NCBI RefSeq assembly: GCF_001612765.1
Contig: NZ_BDBB01000008.1
Location: 166,287 to 230,286, forward strand
Length of the DNA: 64,000 bases
Source: Nocardia arthritidis NBRC 100137
GTDB taxonomy: Bacteria; Actinomycetota; Actinomycetes; Mycobacteriales; Mycobacteriaceae
Direction of reading: 5' to 3'
In this document: one piece after another, positions 8,460-16,725 of the stretch
Numbering within the stretch: the first letter of the stretch is position 1
Layout of the letters: the number at the start of each line of letters is the position of its first letter
The notes under the pieces: generated by a model
The model's input: only the letters and a program-made list of their open reading frames with translations
What the model was told of the DNA's origin: nothing
Databases searched by the model: none
Made by a program: the position numbers and the translations under genes

Positions 8460-8690
8460 GTGACCGATCTCGCGGACTTCGCCCGGCTGATCACCGGCGA
8501 CCACGGCCTCTGTGTGATCTCCACCCTGCGAGCCGACCGCACGATGCAATCGTCCGTGGTCAACGCGGGTGTGCTGCGGCATCCGGCGACCGGCGCGGAC
8601 GAGGATTGGGCCGAGTACGACAGAGTGATGGCCGCCGAGCGCAGGGCAGTGGTTTTGGTCCTGCCGGACCGTGTCTACGGCAACGGCTGA
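8460..8690 (+). pseudogene. PPOX-class (pyridoxamine oxidase-like) protein with in-frame internal deletion
   Basis: The ORF has 76 residues, but family members of this type have about 140-150. The N-terminal ~45 residues (MTDLADFARLITGDHGLC, SSVVNAGVL, HPATG) match the start of an F420/FMN split-barrel PPOX protein. From ADEDWAEYDRVMAAERRAVVLV to RVYGNG it matches the very end. The central ~70 residues that form the rest of the barrel are missing, yet the reading frame is preserved. The remaining protein cannot form the cofactor site, so I treat it as a pseudogene by internal deletion near 8595. Confidence 0.65.
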
Positions 8691-8828
8691 GATTCCCCGC
8701 GGCCGCCCGCGAACCGGCCGACGAGCCCGGGCTCGATCGGAGTCTCGGCTCGGTGCGGCGTTCGGAAGAAGTCGAGCGGAGTTTCTCCGCCCAGGGTTCC
8801 GGGCGGTCGGGCGTTGGTCACCAGTGCG

Positions 8829-9056
8829 CTAAGCGTGGGGCGCGACGTCCAGGACATACTCGAGGTCCTTGATTTCGTCGGCGGTCTCCTGGGAACAGGA
8901 GATGACGACGCGATCTGCGCCGCAGAGCTCGACGACCTCGGCGTCGTCGGTTTGCAACCAGTCGAGAAACTTCCCGCGCGCACCTTTCGGTGTCGCACTC
9001 TCGCCGCGCCGGGAGGGGTCGAGGCGGACGAGGTAGGTGCGGTGTCGGACCGGCAT
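8829..9056 (-). CDS. Small conserved-looking hypothetical protein
   Basis: The product has 75 residues. The start is chosen at the ATG at 9056 because a perfect GGAGG lies five bases upstream; the longer open frame upstream has non-coding composition. The protein begins MPVRHRTYLVRLDPSRRGE, has a helix KFLDWLQTDDAEVVEL, and ends in an acidic ADEIKDLEYVLDVAP. No cysteine pair, membrane span or known motif is evident. It could be a small adaptor-like fold; I do not recognise the family. It converges on the PPOX remnant. Confidence 0.65.
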   Translation of the reverse strand: MPVRHRTYLVRLDPSRRGESATPKGARGKFLDWLQTDDAEVVELCGADRVVISCSQETADEIKDLEYVLDVAPHA

Positions 9057-9514
9057 GACGCCTCCTTCGATCTCCGGGCCGTAGCCGAGGTGCGGCAGTT
9101 TGCGCCGCGTTCGGGTGCTCGTGCACGTGCGATGGTCGCTGTGCGAGCGTGATACCCGGCTTGGGCGACCGCACGCGATATCGAGGGATATTCGCGGCAG
9201 AACTCGTCGGGGTCCGAGTGGGAGCAGGGACAGCGGATCGCGGTTCTGGTCACCGGTGCGGGTCCGAGGTATACGGGTGCGCAAGGTGGCGGCCAGGCAT
9301 GACATGTGACGAGCGCCGGTGGCTGCGCACGATGCGCGGGGCGGCGAACTCCGGTCTGTTGAAGTGGTTCATTGGTTTGGAGACGGGTAATTCGGTATCA
9401 ACCGCAATCTTCGAGATCAGCCACCGCGGTGAGCCCCCACGGTCGAGGTTCTATCGGGAGGTTGTTGTCGGTGGTGGTATGCGTGGTGTGTCCACACGGC
9501 GAGGACGACGGATC
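9057..9514. other. Intergenic interval, no supported gene
   Basis: About 460 bp lie between the small minus-strand gene and the lectin gene. The plus-strand open frame that continues upstream of the lectin has no family features and mixed codon use. The lower GC around 9370-9420 may hold the lectin promoter. Confidence 0.35.
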
Positions 9515-9949
9515 ATGGCTGAGTTGAGCGAGGGTGTTTATCGGATCGTCAACGTCGGCACGGGTCATGTGCTGGCGCTCGACAGCGCTGACCAGGTCAC
9601 GGTAGTGGGTGAGGCGAGTGTGGAGGACGGCTGGCAGCATTGGCTGTTGTCGACCGCGCCGGAATTCGGCGAAGGGATCTGGTACATCACCAACGGGCGC
9701 ACCGGGACCCGGCTCGGACTCGGCGACGGTCTGGTGTCCGAGGGGGTTCATGTCGAATGCAGCGGGACGCCGATGGGATGGCAGATCAGCACCGACGAAG
9801 CTCATCCCGCCTGCTACCGTATCGCCGTTTGGCCCGCCGCTGAGTTCGTTCTGGCCCTGCCGGGCCATGAGATCGGCACCGAGCAGATCGGGTTGACGCG
9901 CTTCGCGGCCACCAGCGATATCCAGCAGTGGCAGTTCCACCGCCCATGA
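9515..9949 (+). CDS. Ricin-type beta-trefoil lectin-like protein
   Basis: The product has 144 residues, starting at ATG 9515 after GGACGACGGA; the open frame upstream is not protein-like. Three similar ~45-residue units are visible: YRIVNVGTGHVLAL then WQHWLL; WYITNGRTGTRLGL then MGWQIS; YRIAVWPAAEFVLAL then IQQWQFHRP. The pattern of YRI/VN, a buried VLAL strand and a terminal Q-x-W is the beta-trefoil signature of RICIN-type and RicinB_lectin_2 domains, which bind sugars or proteins. No signal peptide is visible, so it is probably cytosolic. The partner is unknown. Confidence 0.7.
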   Translation: MAELSEGVYRIVNVGTGHVLALDSADQVTVVGEASVEDGWQHWLLSTAPEFGEGIWYITNGRTGTRLGLGDGLVSEGVHVECSGTPMGWQISTDEAHPACYRIAVWPAAEFVLALPGHEIGTEQIGLTRFAATSDIQQWQFHRP

Positions 9950-10078
9950 CCAGGTCCGATATACGGACTTTGCGCGGCACCACTCTCGATAGTGCGCGCG
10001 ATCGACTCGTCGCTCGTTTCCTCGCCGACGATGATCTCACCACTAGTTGTGCGTCGGTGGGTCGATGCGCCCGCGTCG

Positions 10079-10681
10079 CTACGGCTCGGCGGGGCGGTGC
10101 TGTTCGATGAGCATGCGCGCCATGAGCTTGGCCCGGTGGGCCGCCAGCAGATCTCCCTCGGCAGCGGAGATGATCGAGCCCTTCATCAGGATATGCCAGG
10201 ACCGGGCGAAATCATCCGGGTCACACAATCCCGCCGCCTCGGCCCGGCCGCGGACGATGGCCCGGATATTGTCCAGGTATCCGATGCTGGCCTGCCCGGC
10301 CGGATGCGCGGCGCCGAGCTCGAGCAGGACATTGATGAACGAGCAGCCGTCGAAATCCTCCCGCTTCTGGAACCAGTCGTGGAAGACGTCGAAAATCGCC
10401 AGCAACTGTTCTTCGGGTGTGTTGCCGCGCGCGCGAGACTGGGTTTCGACCAGGCCGAGCGTCCACAGCTGCTCGCGACGCTGCAGCACGGCGAGCACGA
10501 GATCGTCCTTGGACGGAAAATGCCTGTACAACGTGGCCTTGGCCACACCGGACATCGCGATCACTTCGTCAGTGCCCACCGCTCGGACGCCGCGACGCGT
10601 GAACAACGCGTAGGCGGTGCTGAGGATTCGCTCGCGCGCGGGTGCGGCGGGTGCGATGCGTGGAGGGTTCGGCGTTTCCAT
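10079..10681 (-). CDS. TetR/AcrR family transcriptional regulator
   Basis: The product has 200 residues from the ATG at 10681; a longer open frame upstream is ignored because it crosses the operator. Helix-turn-helix: RERILSTAYALFTRRGVRAVGTDEVIAMSGVAKATLYRHFPSKDDLV, with a canonical ATLYRHF recognition helix. The C-terminal domain contains a WHILMKGSIISAAEGDL helix typical of the subgroup that regulates drug efflux or small enzyme genes. Two near-perfect palindromes lie 25-66 bp upstream, so it very likely represses itself. No efflux gene is adjacent. The nearest divergent gene is a STAS protein. Confidence 0.9.
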   Translation of the reverse strand: METPNPPRIAPAAPARERILSTAYALFTRRGVRAVGTDEVIAMSGVAKATLYRHFPSKDDLVLAVLQRREQLWTLGLVETQSRARGNTPEEQLLAIFDVFHDWFQKREDFDGCSFINVLLELGAAHPAGQASIGYLDNIRAIVRGRAEAAGLCDPDDFARSWHILMKGSIISAAEGDLLAAHRAKLMARMLIEQHRPAEP

Positions 10682-10705
10682 CTCCCTGTCACCATAGCGC
10701 TGTAC

Positions 10706-10747
10706 AGACAGGCCTGTCTCTGTTAGTAAAGAGAGACAGGTCTGTCT
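10706..10747. promoter_or_regulatory. Twin TetR operator palindromes
   Basis: AGACAGGCCTGTCT (10706-10719) is a perfect 14-bp palindrome. AGACAGGTCTGTCT (10734-10747) is the same element with one central change. Their centres are 28 bp apart. They sit just upstream of the minus-strand tetR gene, in the region divergent to the STAS gene. This is the usual picture of cooperative TetR dimer binding. Confidence 0.8.
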
Positions 10748-10811
10748 TGAGGATGCAGGGTGGGCCCGACTGTCGAGCGCCCTAGGCGCGAAACGAATCG
10801 AGTGTGCCCAT

Positions 10812-11264
10812 ATGAGCACAGCACTGCACGGTCTCAGCAACCCCACCCAACCACCGGCCGATGAGCCGGAAGACGCCCGCCCCGGATTGAACGCGACCGT
10901 CGAACGTCGGGGCAACGCGGCCATCGTCCATGTCCACGGCGAGGTCGACGCCTACACTCTGCCGACGTGGCGCAGACTGCTGCGGGAGGTCGTCACAGCG
11001 ACCGCGGCGCCGGGCCCCATCGTGATCGACACCAGCGGCCTCGGCTTCATGGCCTGCCGTTCCATGCTGGCCTTGGCCGAGGAGGCCGAGGCATGCAGGC
11101 TCCGGGATGTGCGGCTGTGCGTGGTCGGCAGCCCGTTGGTCGTGACCCGCATCGTGGCCCTCCTCGACCTCGATGCTCTCCAGCCCATCTACGCCTGCGT
11201 CGAGGACGCACTGGCCGGTTCCGTGCCGAGCGGGGGTTCCTTGGGAGGCCGGGTCGCGGGATAG
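10812..11264 (+). CDS. STAS-domain anti-sigma factor antagonist
   Basis: The product has 150 residues. The core (residues ~30-135) is a STAS domain: AAIVHVHGEVDAYTLPTWRRLL, then IVIDTSGLGFMACRSMLALAEEAE, then VRLCVVGSP. In the family, the serine after the D-T/L-S-G-L-x-F-M motif is phosphorylated by an anti-sigma kinase. Here the position reads MACRS, so a serine is available but the usual D-S-S becomes A-C-R-S. Such proteins release a stress sigma factor from its anti-sigma factor. No sigma or anti-sigma gene is nearby. The ATG at 10812 lacks a strong ribosome site. Confidence 0.82.
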   Translation: MSTALHGLSNPTQPPADEPEDARPGLNATVERRGNAAIVHVHGEVDAYTLPTWRRLLREVVTATAAPGPIVIDTSGLGFMACRSMLALAEEAEACRLRDVRLCVVGSPLVVTRIVALLDLDALQPIYACVEDALAGSVPSGGSLGGRVAG

Positions 11265-11411
11265 CCGAGCGAAGACGGGTTGCGGCCCGGCGGAGCGGTG
11301 ATCAATGTCGGCTCGATCGGCGCGGAATACACTGCGGGATCCTACGGCGCTCGGCGACCTGGTCTTCGACGGAGACTGGCGCTCCTAGATCGAACCGAGC
11401 GGCTTCGGTCG

Positions 11412-12473
11412 CTAGGACGTGCCGAGTGCGGCGGCGAACACGGGCCATGAGCTGTGCAGGTCTTCCTGCCAGTAAGACCAGGAATGGGTGCCGTTGCCGC
11501 GCAGCTCGAAGGTGGCGGGAATGGCCAGCTGATCAAGCCTTTCGCGCAGCTGACGGGTGCAGCGTTCGGCGAATGTCTCCAGGGCGCCGCCGATGAGAAG
11601 CTGGTCGATCAGCTTGCCGGGGTTGTGCTCGATCCCGGCACTGTCGAGGGTGTCGTATGGACCGGGCGCGCCGGTCCCGCTCGCGACATAGATCGCGGTG
11701 CCGCGCAGCTCGTCCGCGTGCAGATACGGGTCGTTGGCCGCCCACGCGGGATCCGTCGGCGGACCCCACATGTTCACCACGTTGCCCCGGCGTCCACTCA
11801 CCACCACGCTCACGATCACTTGACCCTGCGGATCGCTGGTGCGCACACACCCGGAATACGAGCCGATGGCCCGATACAACCCCGGTGCGGCCAAGGCCAG
11901 CTGAAACACCGACGTGCCCGCCATCGAGATGCCCGCGATCGCGTTGGACCCGTTGCCTCCGAACGCCGCATCCACGATCGGGGGCAGTTCCCGAGTCAGG
12001 AACGTGGCCCACCGCTGGCGTCCCAGCATCGGATCATCCGCACGCCAATCCGTGAAATAGGAGCTGGCGCCGCCGAACGGGATCACCACGTTGACTTGCT
12101 TGTCCCGGAAGAACTCCACCACATCCGTGCGGCCGAGCCAGTTGCCGTCTGCGCCGCCGTCGATCCCGTTCAGCAGGTACAGGGTGGGCGCCGGAACCGA
12201 TCGGTCGGCGGCAGGCAGGACGCGGACGGTCACCTCGTTCGCCATCGCGGCGGAGTGGACCGTCAGCTCCACCAGCCGTCCCGGGCCGGACGTCGCACCG
12301 GCGATATGCGGTCGATCGGGCGGCATGCCGATCGGCGACGGGAGTTCCGGTTGGGCGCTCCCCGGGCCGGCCACACCGGTCGCGAACCCCAGGGCGACGA
12401 TGCTCAGCGCCGCCACCAGCCGTGCGGTCCGCGCCACGCCACGGGGGTAAGACGGCGGGACGGGGGAATGCAC
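11412..12473 (-). CDS. Secreted mycolyltransferase/esterase, antigen 85 family
   Basis: The product has 353 residues from a GTG at 12473 with AGGAAGG seven bases upstream; the long open frame further upstream is an out-of-frame copy of the DUF2505 region. A signal peptide is clear: arginines, a LVAALSIVALGFATG core, then AQP cleavage. The alpha/beta-hydrolase body shows LYLLNGIDGG, NVVIPFGGASSYFTDW, nucleophile elbow GISMAGTS, and a late histidine in GNGTHSWSYW, matching the Ag85 Ser-Asp/Glu-His layout. Ag85 proteins move mycolates between trehalose monomycolate and the arabinogalactan or trehalose dimycolate. This supports a mycolic-acid envelope. Genomes of this order usually have several paralogs. 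Confidence 0.88.
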   Translation of the reverse strand: MHSPVPPSYPRGVARTARLVAALSIVALGFATGVAGPGSAQPELPSPIGMPPDRPHIAGATSGPGRLVELTVHSAAMANEVTVRVLPAADRSVPAPTLYLLNGIDGGADGNWLGRTDVVEFFRDKQVNVVIPFGGASSYFTDWRADDPMLGRQRWATFLTRELPPIVDAAFGGNGSNAIAGISMAGTSVFQLALAAPGLYRAIGSYSGCVRTSDPQGQVIVSVVVSGRRGNVVNMWGPPTDPAWAANDPYLHADELRGTAIYVASGTGAPGPYDTLDSAGIEHNPGKLIDQLLIGGALETFAERCTRQLRERLDQLAIPATFELRGNGTHSWSYWQEDLHSSWPVFAAALGTS

Positions 12474-12658
12474 ACACGGCCTTCCTGAGGAGGCTGGACG
12501 AAACAGGCCCACGGTATGCCGCGCATGCCTCGGCGGGCAAGGCGACGTCGCGCTTGTTGGGGTCGATAGCCACTGCGGTTGGGGTTTCGCTGGGAACAGC
12601 CACAAAAACGCCGTCGCCTGGACCGAGCCTCCCGAATGCCGCTGGCGAGGGGCCGGGG

Positions 12659-13144
12659 TCAGTAGTCGGTGATCCAGGTGTCGGTGAACTCCGCCTCGGT
12701 GGCCAGCATGTCGAGTAACCGGGCCACGATGGCTGCCTCGATCCTCTTGCCGAACAACGGGATACCGACTTCGGCGGCACCGGCCACCACCGCCTCGGCC
12801 GCGGTATCGCTCTCGGTGAGCCGGACGGTGCCGCTCACCTGGGCGGGCACACCTTCGACGCGGGCTTCGAAACTGCCGCCCTCGCGGGTGTAGGTCTCGG
12901 AGCGGGTGATGACCAGGCCTTCGGGCCGCACCGCGGTGATGGCGCTGGGCAGCGCCGCCGCCGGAACGGTCTGCACCATCCGCACGTGCAGGCGGTCCTC
13001 GGCGGCGTCGAACTCGACGAGCTGTGCGTCGGCCCCGCCGACCTCCTCGATGCGGTCTTTCCAGTACCGCTCGTCGGCCAGCGCCGCACGAAGCGCGTCG
13101 GCCGAATGGGAGTAGGTGGCCGTGTACGCCAAGGGGGTCGCCAT
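12659..13144 (-). CDS. DUF2505 domain protein
   Basis: The product has 161 residues and spans a full DUF2505 domain, a START/SRPBCC-like helix-grip fold found across actinobacteria. It starts MATPLAYTATYSHSADALRAAL, where the tyrosine and histidine (Y-x-H/S-x-A) pattern is typical. It then alternates strands (LVEFDAAEDRLHVRMVQTVP, EGLVITRSETYT) and ends with a long helix before FTDTWITDY. The likely role is binding a hydrophobic ligand; no biochemical function is established to my knowledge. It is upstream of the mycolyltransferase on the same strand with ~185 bp between. Confidence 0.85.
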   Translation of the reverse strand: MATPLAYTATYSHSADALRAALADERYWKDRIEEVGGADAQLVEFDAAEDRLHVRMVQTVPAAALPSAITAVRPEGLVITRSETYTREGGSFEARVEGVPAQVSGTVRLTESDTAAEAVVAGAAEVGIPLFGKRIEAAIVARLLDMLATEAEFTDTWITDY

Positions 13145-13369
13145 ACCGGCACACGCTACCTGCTGCCACGCGCTTCACCGCCGGTGAACCGCCGACGCCA
13201 CGACGCCGGACACCCACTGAATCGCGCTGGGAAACAAGAGGTTCGATAGCAGACTGCCAGCGGATCGGTGTCCGCGGCCCGGTCGAGGACGAGAGTGATT
13301 GCGATCAACCGGTGCCGCCGCGGGCAGCGATAGTACAAGCCGATTTTGCTATCACCGATTGGGTGGCGC

Positions 13370-13588
13370 TCAGATCGGGCAGCCGCCCGCTGTGCTGGAG
13401 GGGGCCGCGAAAATGTCCAGCGCGAATTTGCGGTGAGAGCGGACGAGTTTCTCGTATTGCAAGCGGTTGTAGGCCAGCGGGAGCAGCAACAGCCGATCCG
13501 GCAGCAGGCGCCACGCCCTGCCGCCGTCGATCTGGCGCAAAGTGGCGAACAGATCTGCCGGGGGCGCCGCGACGTAGGCGCCCGCCAC
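13370..13588 (-). CDS. Small hypothetical protein, start probably lost or further upstream
   Basis: From the first usable GTG at 13588 the product has 72 residues. The same frame continues protein-like upstream to about 13690 (RPWRFSTRSRARPTYAPEID) without any ATG, GTG or TTG, so either the start has mutated or the protein begins here. Visible features are LFATLRQIDGG, a leucine-rich helix LLPDRLLLLPLAYNRLQYEKL and a basic SHRKFALDIF. I do not know the family. It follows the small membrane protein at 13713-13919 and may have been co-transcribed with it. Confidence 0.45.
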   Translation of the reverse strand: MAGAYVAAPPADLFATLRQIDGGRAWRLLPDRLLLLPLAYNRLQYEKLVRSHRKFALDIFAAPSSTAGGCPI

Positions 13589-13712
13589 GTCGATCTCGGG
13601 GGCGTAGGTGGGGCGAGCTCGGCTGCGGGTGCTGAACCGCCACGGCCTTGGGAGTGCCTCGGCGTGGTCCAGATCGTCGCGCGGGCTACCCCGCCGGCCG
13701 CGGGGACAGCCT

Positions 13713-13919
13713 TCAGGGAAGACGCATCAGCTGCCGGGAGAGCGTGAACAGACGGCGGGCGAGTCTGATGACCGGGATGCCCAGTGGAAGCAGGAGGATC
13801 GTCACGCACAGCACCGCGCCGACGAGCCACAGCACAGCGGCGACCAGCCCCAGTACCGTGCCGAGCACGGCGGTGAGGATCCCCAGTATCGGACCGAGTA
13901 GACCCTGTAGCAGTCGCAT
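13713..13919 (-). CDS. Small integral membrane protein
   Basis: The product has 68 residues, ATG at 13919, with AAGG upstream. Almost the whole protein is hydrophobic and glycine-rich: a first span GLLGPILGILTAVLGTVLGL, then AAVLWLVGAVLCVTILLL, and a short basic tail IRLARRLFTLSRQLMRLP. It is a two-span hairpin with positive C-terminus, so likely inserted in the inner membrane with the tail inside. I do not recognise a family; such proteins often stabilise or regulate transporters. Confidence 0.65.
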   Translation of the reverse strand: MRLLQGLLGPILGILTAVLGTVLGLVAAVLWLVGAVLCVTILLLPLGIPVIRLARRLFTLSRQLMRLP

Positions 13920-14062
13920 GATGACCTTCCGGTTTCCATTCTGCGCTTCTTCGGGTCGGTGTGCATCAGACGATTTCCACCGGCGAGTCCGAGCGCACCG
14001 CGAGTCCTTTGTGTCGTCGTGCCCCGGGCGACTCGGTGCCCTGCGCGGGTACCGTCCCTGGT

Positions 14063-14734
14063 ATGAGCCGAGCGATCGTGGAGCTGTCCCATCCTGTCTC
14101 GGACGGCATGCTCATCGATCCGAGCCTGCCCGCACCGCGTGTCACCACGGCGGTGGCACGTGACCGATCGCCGCTGATCGGCATGGGCTACCACATCGCG
14201 CGCGTGGATATGGTCGGTCCCACGGGCACCTACATCGACGCGCCTTTCCATTTCCACGCCGGCGGCGCCGACATCGCCGAGCTGCCGTTGGAGCGGTTGT
14301 TGAACGTGCCGATCGTGATGATACGTGCGCCGGGCCGCCGCGCGGTGGGGCCGGACGTGCTGGGCGATCCCGCGCGGTTGTGGGGCAAAGCGGTGCTCGT
14401 GCACACCGGCTGGTCGGGCAAATGGGGATCGTCCGCGTACCGAGAGCCCGGACATCCGTTCCTGGTCGGCGAGGTCGCCGAGGCGCTGATCGCCGCCAAT
14501 GTGGCGCTGGTGGGAATCGACTCGTCCGACGTCGACGACACGTCCTTGCCGACGCGGCCGTGCCACCACACGCTGCTCGGTGCGGGCATTCCGATCATCG
14601 AGCAGATGACGAATCTGGACGCGGTCCCCGACACCGGCGCCAGGCTGGTCGCGCTTCCTGCGCCGGTGCGTGGGACGGGCTCGTTTCCGCTGCGCGCCGT
14701 GGCGTGGACCGAGCACGGCGCAGTGGGCAACTGA
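14063..14734 (+). CDS. Cyclase / kynurenine formamidase-like metal hydrolase
   Basis: The product has 223 residues from ATG 14063. It matches the cyclase (PF04199-type) family: VELSHPVSDGML at the start, GTYIDAPFHFH near residue 60, KAVLVHTGWSGKW, VALVGIDSSDVDD and CHHTLLGAGIPIIEQM. Classic kynurenine formamidases carry H-x-G-T-H-x-D-x-P-x-H for two metals. Here the first two histidines are proline and tyrosine while the Asp and last His remain, as in a subgroup of the family. It probably hydrolyses an amide or lactone, but the substrate cannot be told. It stands alone, divergent from the small membrane protein. Confidence 0.82.
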   Translation: MSRAIVELSHPVSDGMLIDPSLPAPRVTTAVARDRSPLIGMGYHIARVDMVGPTGTYIDAPFHFHAGGADIAELPLERLLNVPIVMIRAPGRRAVGPDVLGDPARLWGKAVLVHTGWSGKWGSSAYREPGHPFLVGEVAEALIAANVALVGIDSSDVDDTSLPTRPCHHTLLGAGIPIIEQMTNLDAVPDTGARLVALPAPVRGTGSFPLRAVAWTEHGAVGN

Positions 14735-14789
14735 GGAAATTTCGATTCGGTATCCGTCGTCGACCGAATCGCGCACCTCGGATCGCCTT

Positions 14790-15386
14790 CTACAACCGAG
14801 GATCTCGAGGCCGGAACGGCGGGACCGCCAGATCGTCGCCGAAGATGTCCGGGAGGTCGCGGTCGACGCTGTCGGAGAATCGGGCGGGCCGCTTCTCCAG
14901 GAAGGCCGTCACGCCTTCCCTGGCGTCGGCGGCGGCGCCCGGTGGTAGATGCCGCGAGATTCGATGCGGCGGGCGATCATCGGATGCTCGGCTCCGAGGT
15001 TGCGCTACATTATCTGCCGAGACAGCGCCACCGACACGGGCGCGGAATGCTCGGTAACCCGGCGGGCGAGCGCGCGAGCCTCGTCGACCAGTGTGTCCGC
15101 GGGATGCAGCGCGGAGGACAATCCCGCGTCGAGCGCTTCGCCCGCTTCGACGAGACGGCCCGAGTACACCCAGTCCAGCGCGGTCTGCTTCGGTACCAGG
15201 CGGCGCAGGAACCAACTGGAACAACGATGCCGCGGCGATTGAAGACAAACCCGATGCGGGCGTTGTCGACGGCCAGCCGGAAGTCCGCCGCGAGCGTCAC
15301 GGTGATGCCCACGCCGACGGCGGGGCCGTTCACGGCGGCGATGACGGATTGCGGGAGTCGAACATGCGTTCGAATTCACGCCGGAG
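14790..15386 (-). pseudogene. Enoyl-CoA hydratase/isomerase, multiply frameshifted
   Basis: A crotonase can be followed across three frames on the minus strand. It reads EFERMFDSRNP, then after a one-base loss VIAAVNGPAVGVGITVTLAA and ARIGFVFNRRGIV (oxyanion-hole region). After a small deletion come SWFLRRLVPKQTALDW and EALDAGLSSALHPAD. An in-frame TAG replaces the usual Trp after SRQIM, and after another shift AADAREGVTAFLEKRPARF runs to the C-terminus. Several independent lesions mean it is a true pseudogene, not one sequencing error. The N-terminal ~90 residues are missing and replaced at ~15386 by unrelated relaxase sequence. Confidence 0.8.
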
Positions 15387-15526
15387 GTGGTGAGGCGATG
15401 TCCGCAGGCGAGCCGGTTCAGCTCGGTCACCGTCGCGTGGGTGGCGGCGAGCATGATGCTGTCGCCTCCGGCGGTGCGGTCGGCCAGCCACCCGGCGAAC
15501 GCGGCGTCGGCGATGGCGGCGGTACA
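15386..15526 (-). pseudogene. MobF/TraA-type conjugative relaxase fragment
   Basis: About 47 residues on the minus strand read AAFAGWLADRTAGGDSIMLAATHATVTELNRLACGHRL. This resembles the helicase part of TraA/MobF relaxases, where W-x-x-D-x-x-x-G-x-D-S-x-M-L-A and V-x-x-L-N-x-x-A-R-x-x-R-L are conserved just before the C-terminal AAA motifs. It has no start or continuation. Its downstream edge coincides with the crotonase remnant, so the two were joined by recombination. It is the clearest sign of past plasmid or integrative-element sequence here. The assignment rests on a short match. Confidence 0.5.
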
Positions 15527-15626
15527 GATCGCAAGGAGAGATCGAACGGGCCGGAACGGACTCCCTAGGGCGTAAGGTCTTCGGCCTCGCCACCGCAGGC
15601 GTCCGTCTCGCTTGACCTCTTGCGCG

Positions 15627-16529
15627 TCAGTCCGGCAGCCAGTGCAGCTCGTGCGCCAGGGTTTTGGCGACGGCACGGATGCGGCGGTGTAGCGGCGACT
15701 GCTCGCGTGGGAGGACCAGGTGGATCGTCAGGCTGGGCGCGCCCCGCAGCGGTCGCCAGGTGAGACCGGCCGGTTGTGTCGTGACCGCGGCTTCACCGGC
15801 CGGGGCGAGGGTGAGCCCGTCGTGTAGGTCGCGCTGAGACATGTCGAAAGAGACTGCGGGCGTGCGGAATCGGGGGATCGGCCGGGTGTCGCGGAACAGT
15901 GCGGACAGCTGATCGTGGATCACGGGGTTGGCCGTACGGTCGGGGAGTCGCAGCGGATACGCGGCCGCGTCGGCGATCTCGATCTCCGGGTGTTCGGCCA
16001 GCGGATGATGCTGCGCCAGCTGGACCCCGACGCGCTGACGCCGCAGCAGGAACCGGCGTACGCCACGCCCCGGCTGTTCACCGCGGGTGATCCCCGCATC
16101 GATGCGGCCGTCGGCGACCGCGGGGGAGATCTCCGGTGTCGCCATCGGGACCGCGCCGACCTCGAGTCCCGGGCTGCTGCGAATGAGCCTGTCCACCAGG
16201 GCCGGTGCCGTCCCGGCCCCGGCGCTGAGACTGTATCCGATGCGCAGCGTGCCCAGTTCACCGGCCCCCGCGCTCCGGGCGGTGTCCCATGCCCGGTCCA
16301 GCGCCGCCAGCGCGGGCGCCGCGGACTCCGCCAAAGCCGCACCGGCCGTGGTCAATACGACGCTACGCGTGTTGCGAACCAGCAGGGCCGTACCGAGTTC
16401 CGCCTCCAATCGGCGCATCCGGGCGCTGAGCGCGGGCTGTGCGATACCGATCCGTGCGGCGGCGCGGGTGAAGTTCAACTCCCGCGCCAGCACCAGGAAG
16501 TACCGCAGGCTCACCGTATCCGGCGCCAC
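15627..16529 (-). CDS. LysR family transcriptional regulator
   Basis: The product has 300 residues, GTG start with GGGAGGG three bases upstream. The N-terminal winged helix-turn-helix is canonical: LRYFLVLARELNFTRAAARIGIAQPALSARMRRLEAELGTALLVR. The effector domain (residues 90-295) has the usual two-lobe pattern, with IGYSLSAGAGTAPALV and a variable C-terminus. The divergent upstream region holds ATCGATTGATAACGAT (16541-16556), a possible LysR T-N11-A type site. The divergent gene is only a 34-codon ORF followed by DUF1330, so the original target may have been lost. Confidence 0.9.
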   Translation of the reverse strand: MAPDTVSLRYFLVLARELNFTRAAARIGIAQPALSARMRRLEAELGTALLVRNTRSVVLTTAGAALAESAAPALAALDRAWDTARSAGAGELGTLRIGYSLSAGAGTAPALVDRLIRSSPGLEVGAVPMATPEISPAVADGRIDAGITRGEQPGRGVRRFLLRRQRVGVQLAQHHPLAEHPEIEIADAAAYPLRLPDRTANPVIHDQLSALFRDTRPIPRFRTPAVSFDMSQRDLHDGLTLAPAGEAAVTTQPAGLTWRPLRGAPSLTIHLVLPREQSPLHRRIRAVAKTLAHELHWLPD

Positions 16530-16540
16530 GTGCCCTCCCT

Positions 16541-16556
16541 ATCGATTGATAACGAT
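16541..16556. promoter_or_regulatory. Possible LysR operator
   Basis: An AT-rich imperfect inverted element ATCGATTGATAACGAT lies 11-27 bp upstream of the lysR start, in the region divergent to a short ORF. LysR proteins typically bind such T-N11-A elements between divergent promoters. The call is tentative. Confidence 0.35.
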
Positions 16557-16620
16557 CCGTTCTGAGTCTATCGCGTACCGGTCTTTCCCTCGACCGCACA
16601 TCAAGCCCTAGCCTGCGCAT

Positions 16621-16725
16621 ATGACGATTCAACTGACCGCAGTGCCCGTCGCCGGGACCGATCGATCTGAGTGTCAATTCGAAGTCGGACGTGTCCGGCC
16701 GAACACGGGAGGTTTCCATGGCTAA
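16621..16725 (+). other. 34-codon ORF divergent from lysR, possibly a gene remnant
   Basis: An ATG at 16621 opens MTIQLTAVPVAGTDR and stops inside the DUF1330 start region, overlapping it by 8 bases. There is no ribosome site, though a leaderless message is possible. The first 15 residues look like the start of an enzyme; the rest does not. It may be the remnant of the gene the LysR protein once controlled. Confidence 0.25.

Noticed and set aside
11412..13217. 601-residue minus-strand ORF spanning the mycolyltransferase and DUF2505 region
   Set aside because: Only its C-terminal part (from the GTG at 12473) is protein-like; the upstream half is out of frame with the DUF2505 gene.
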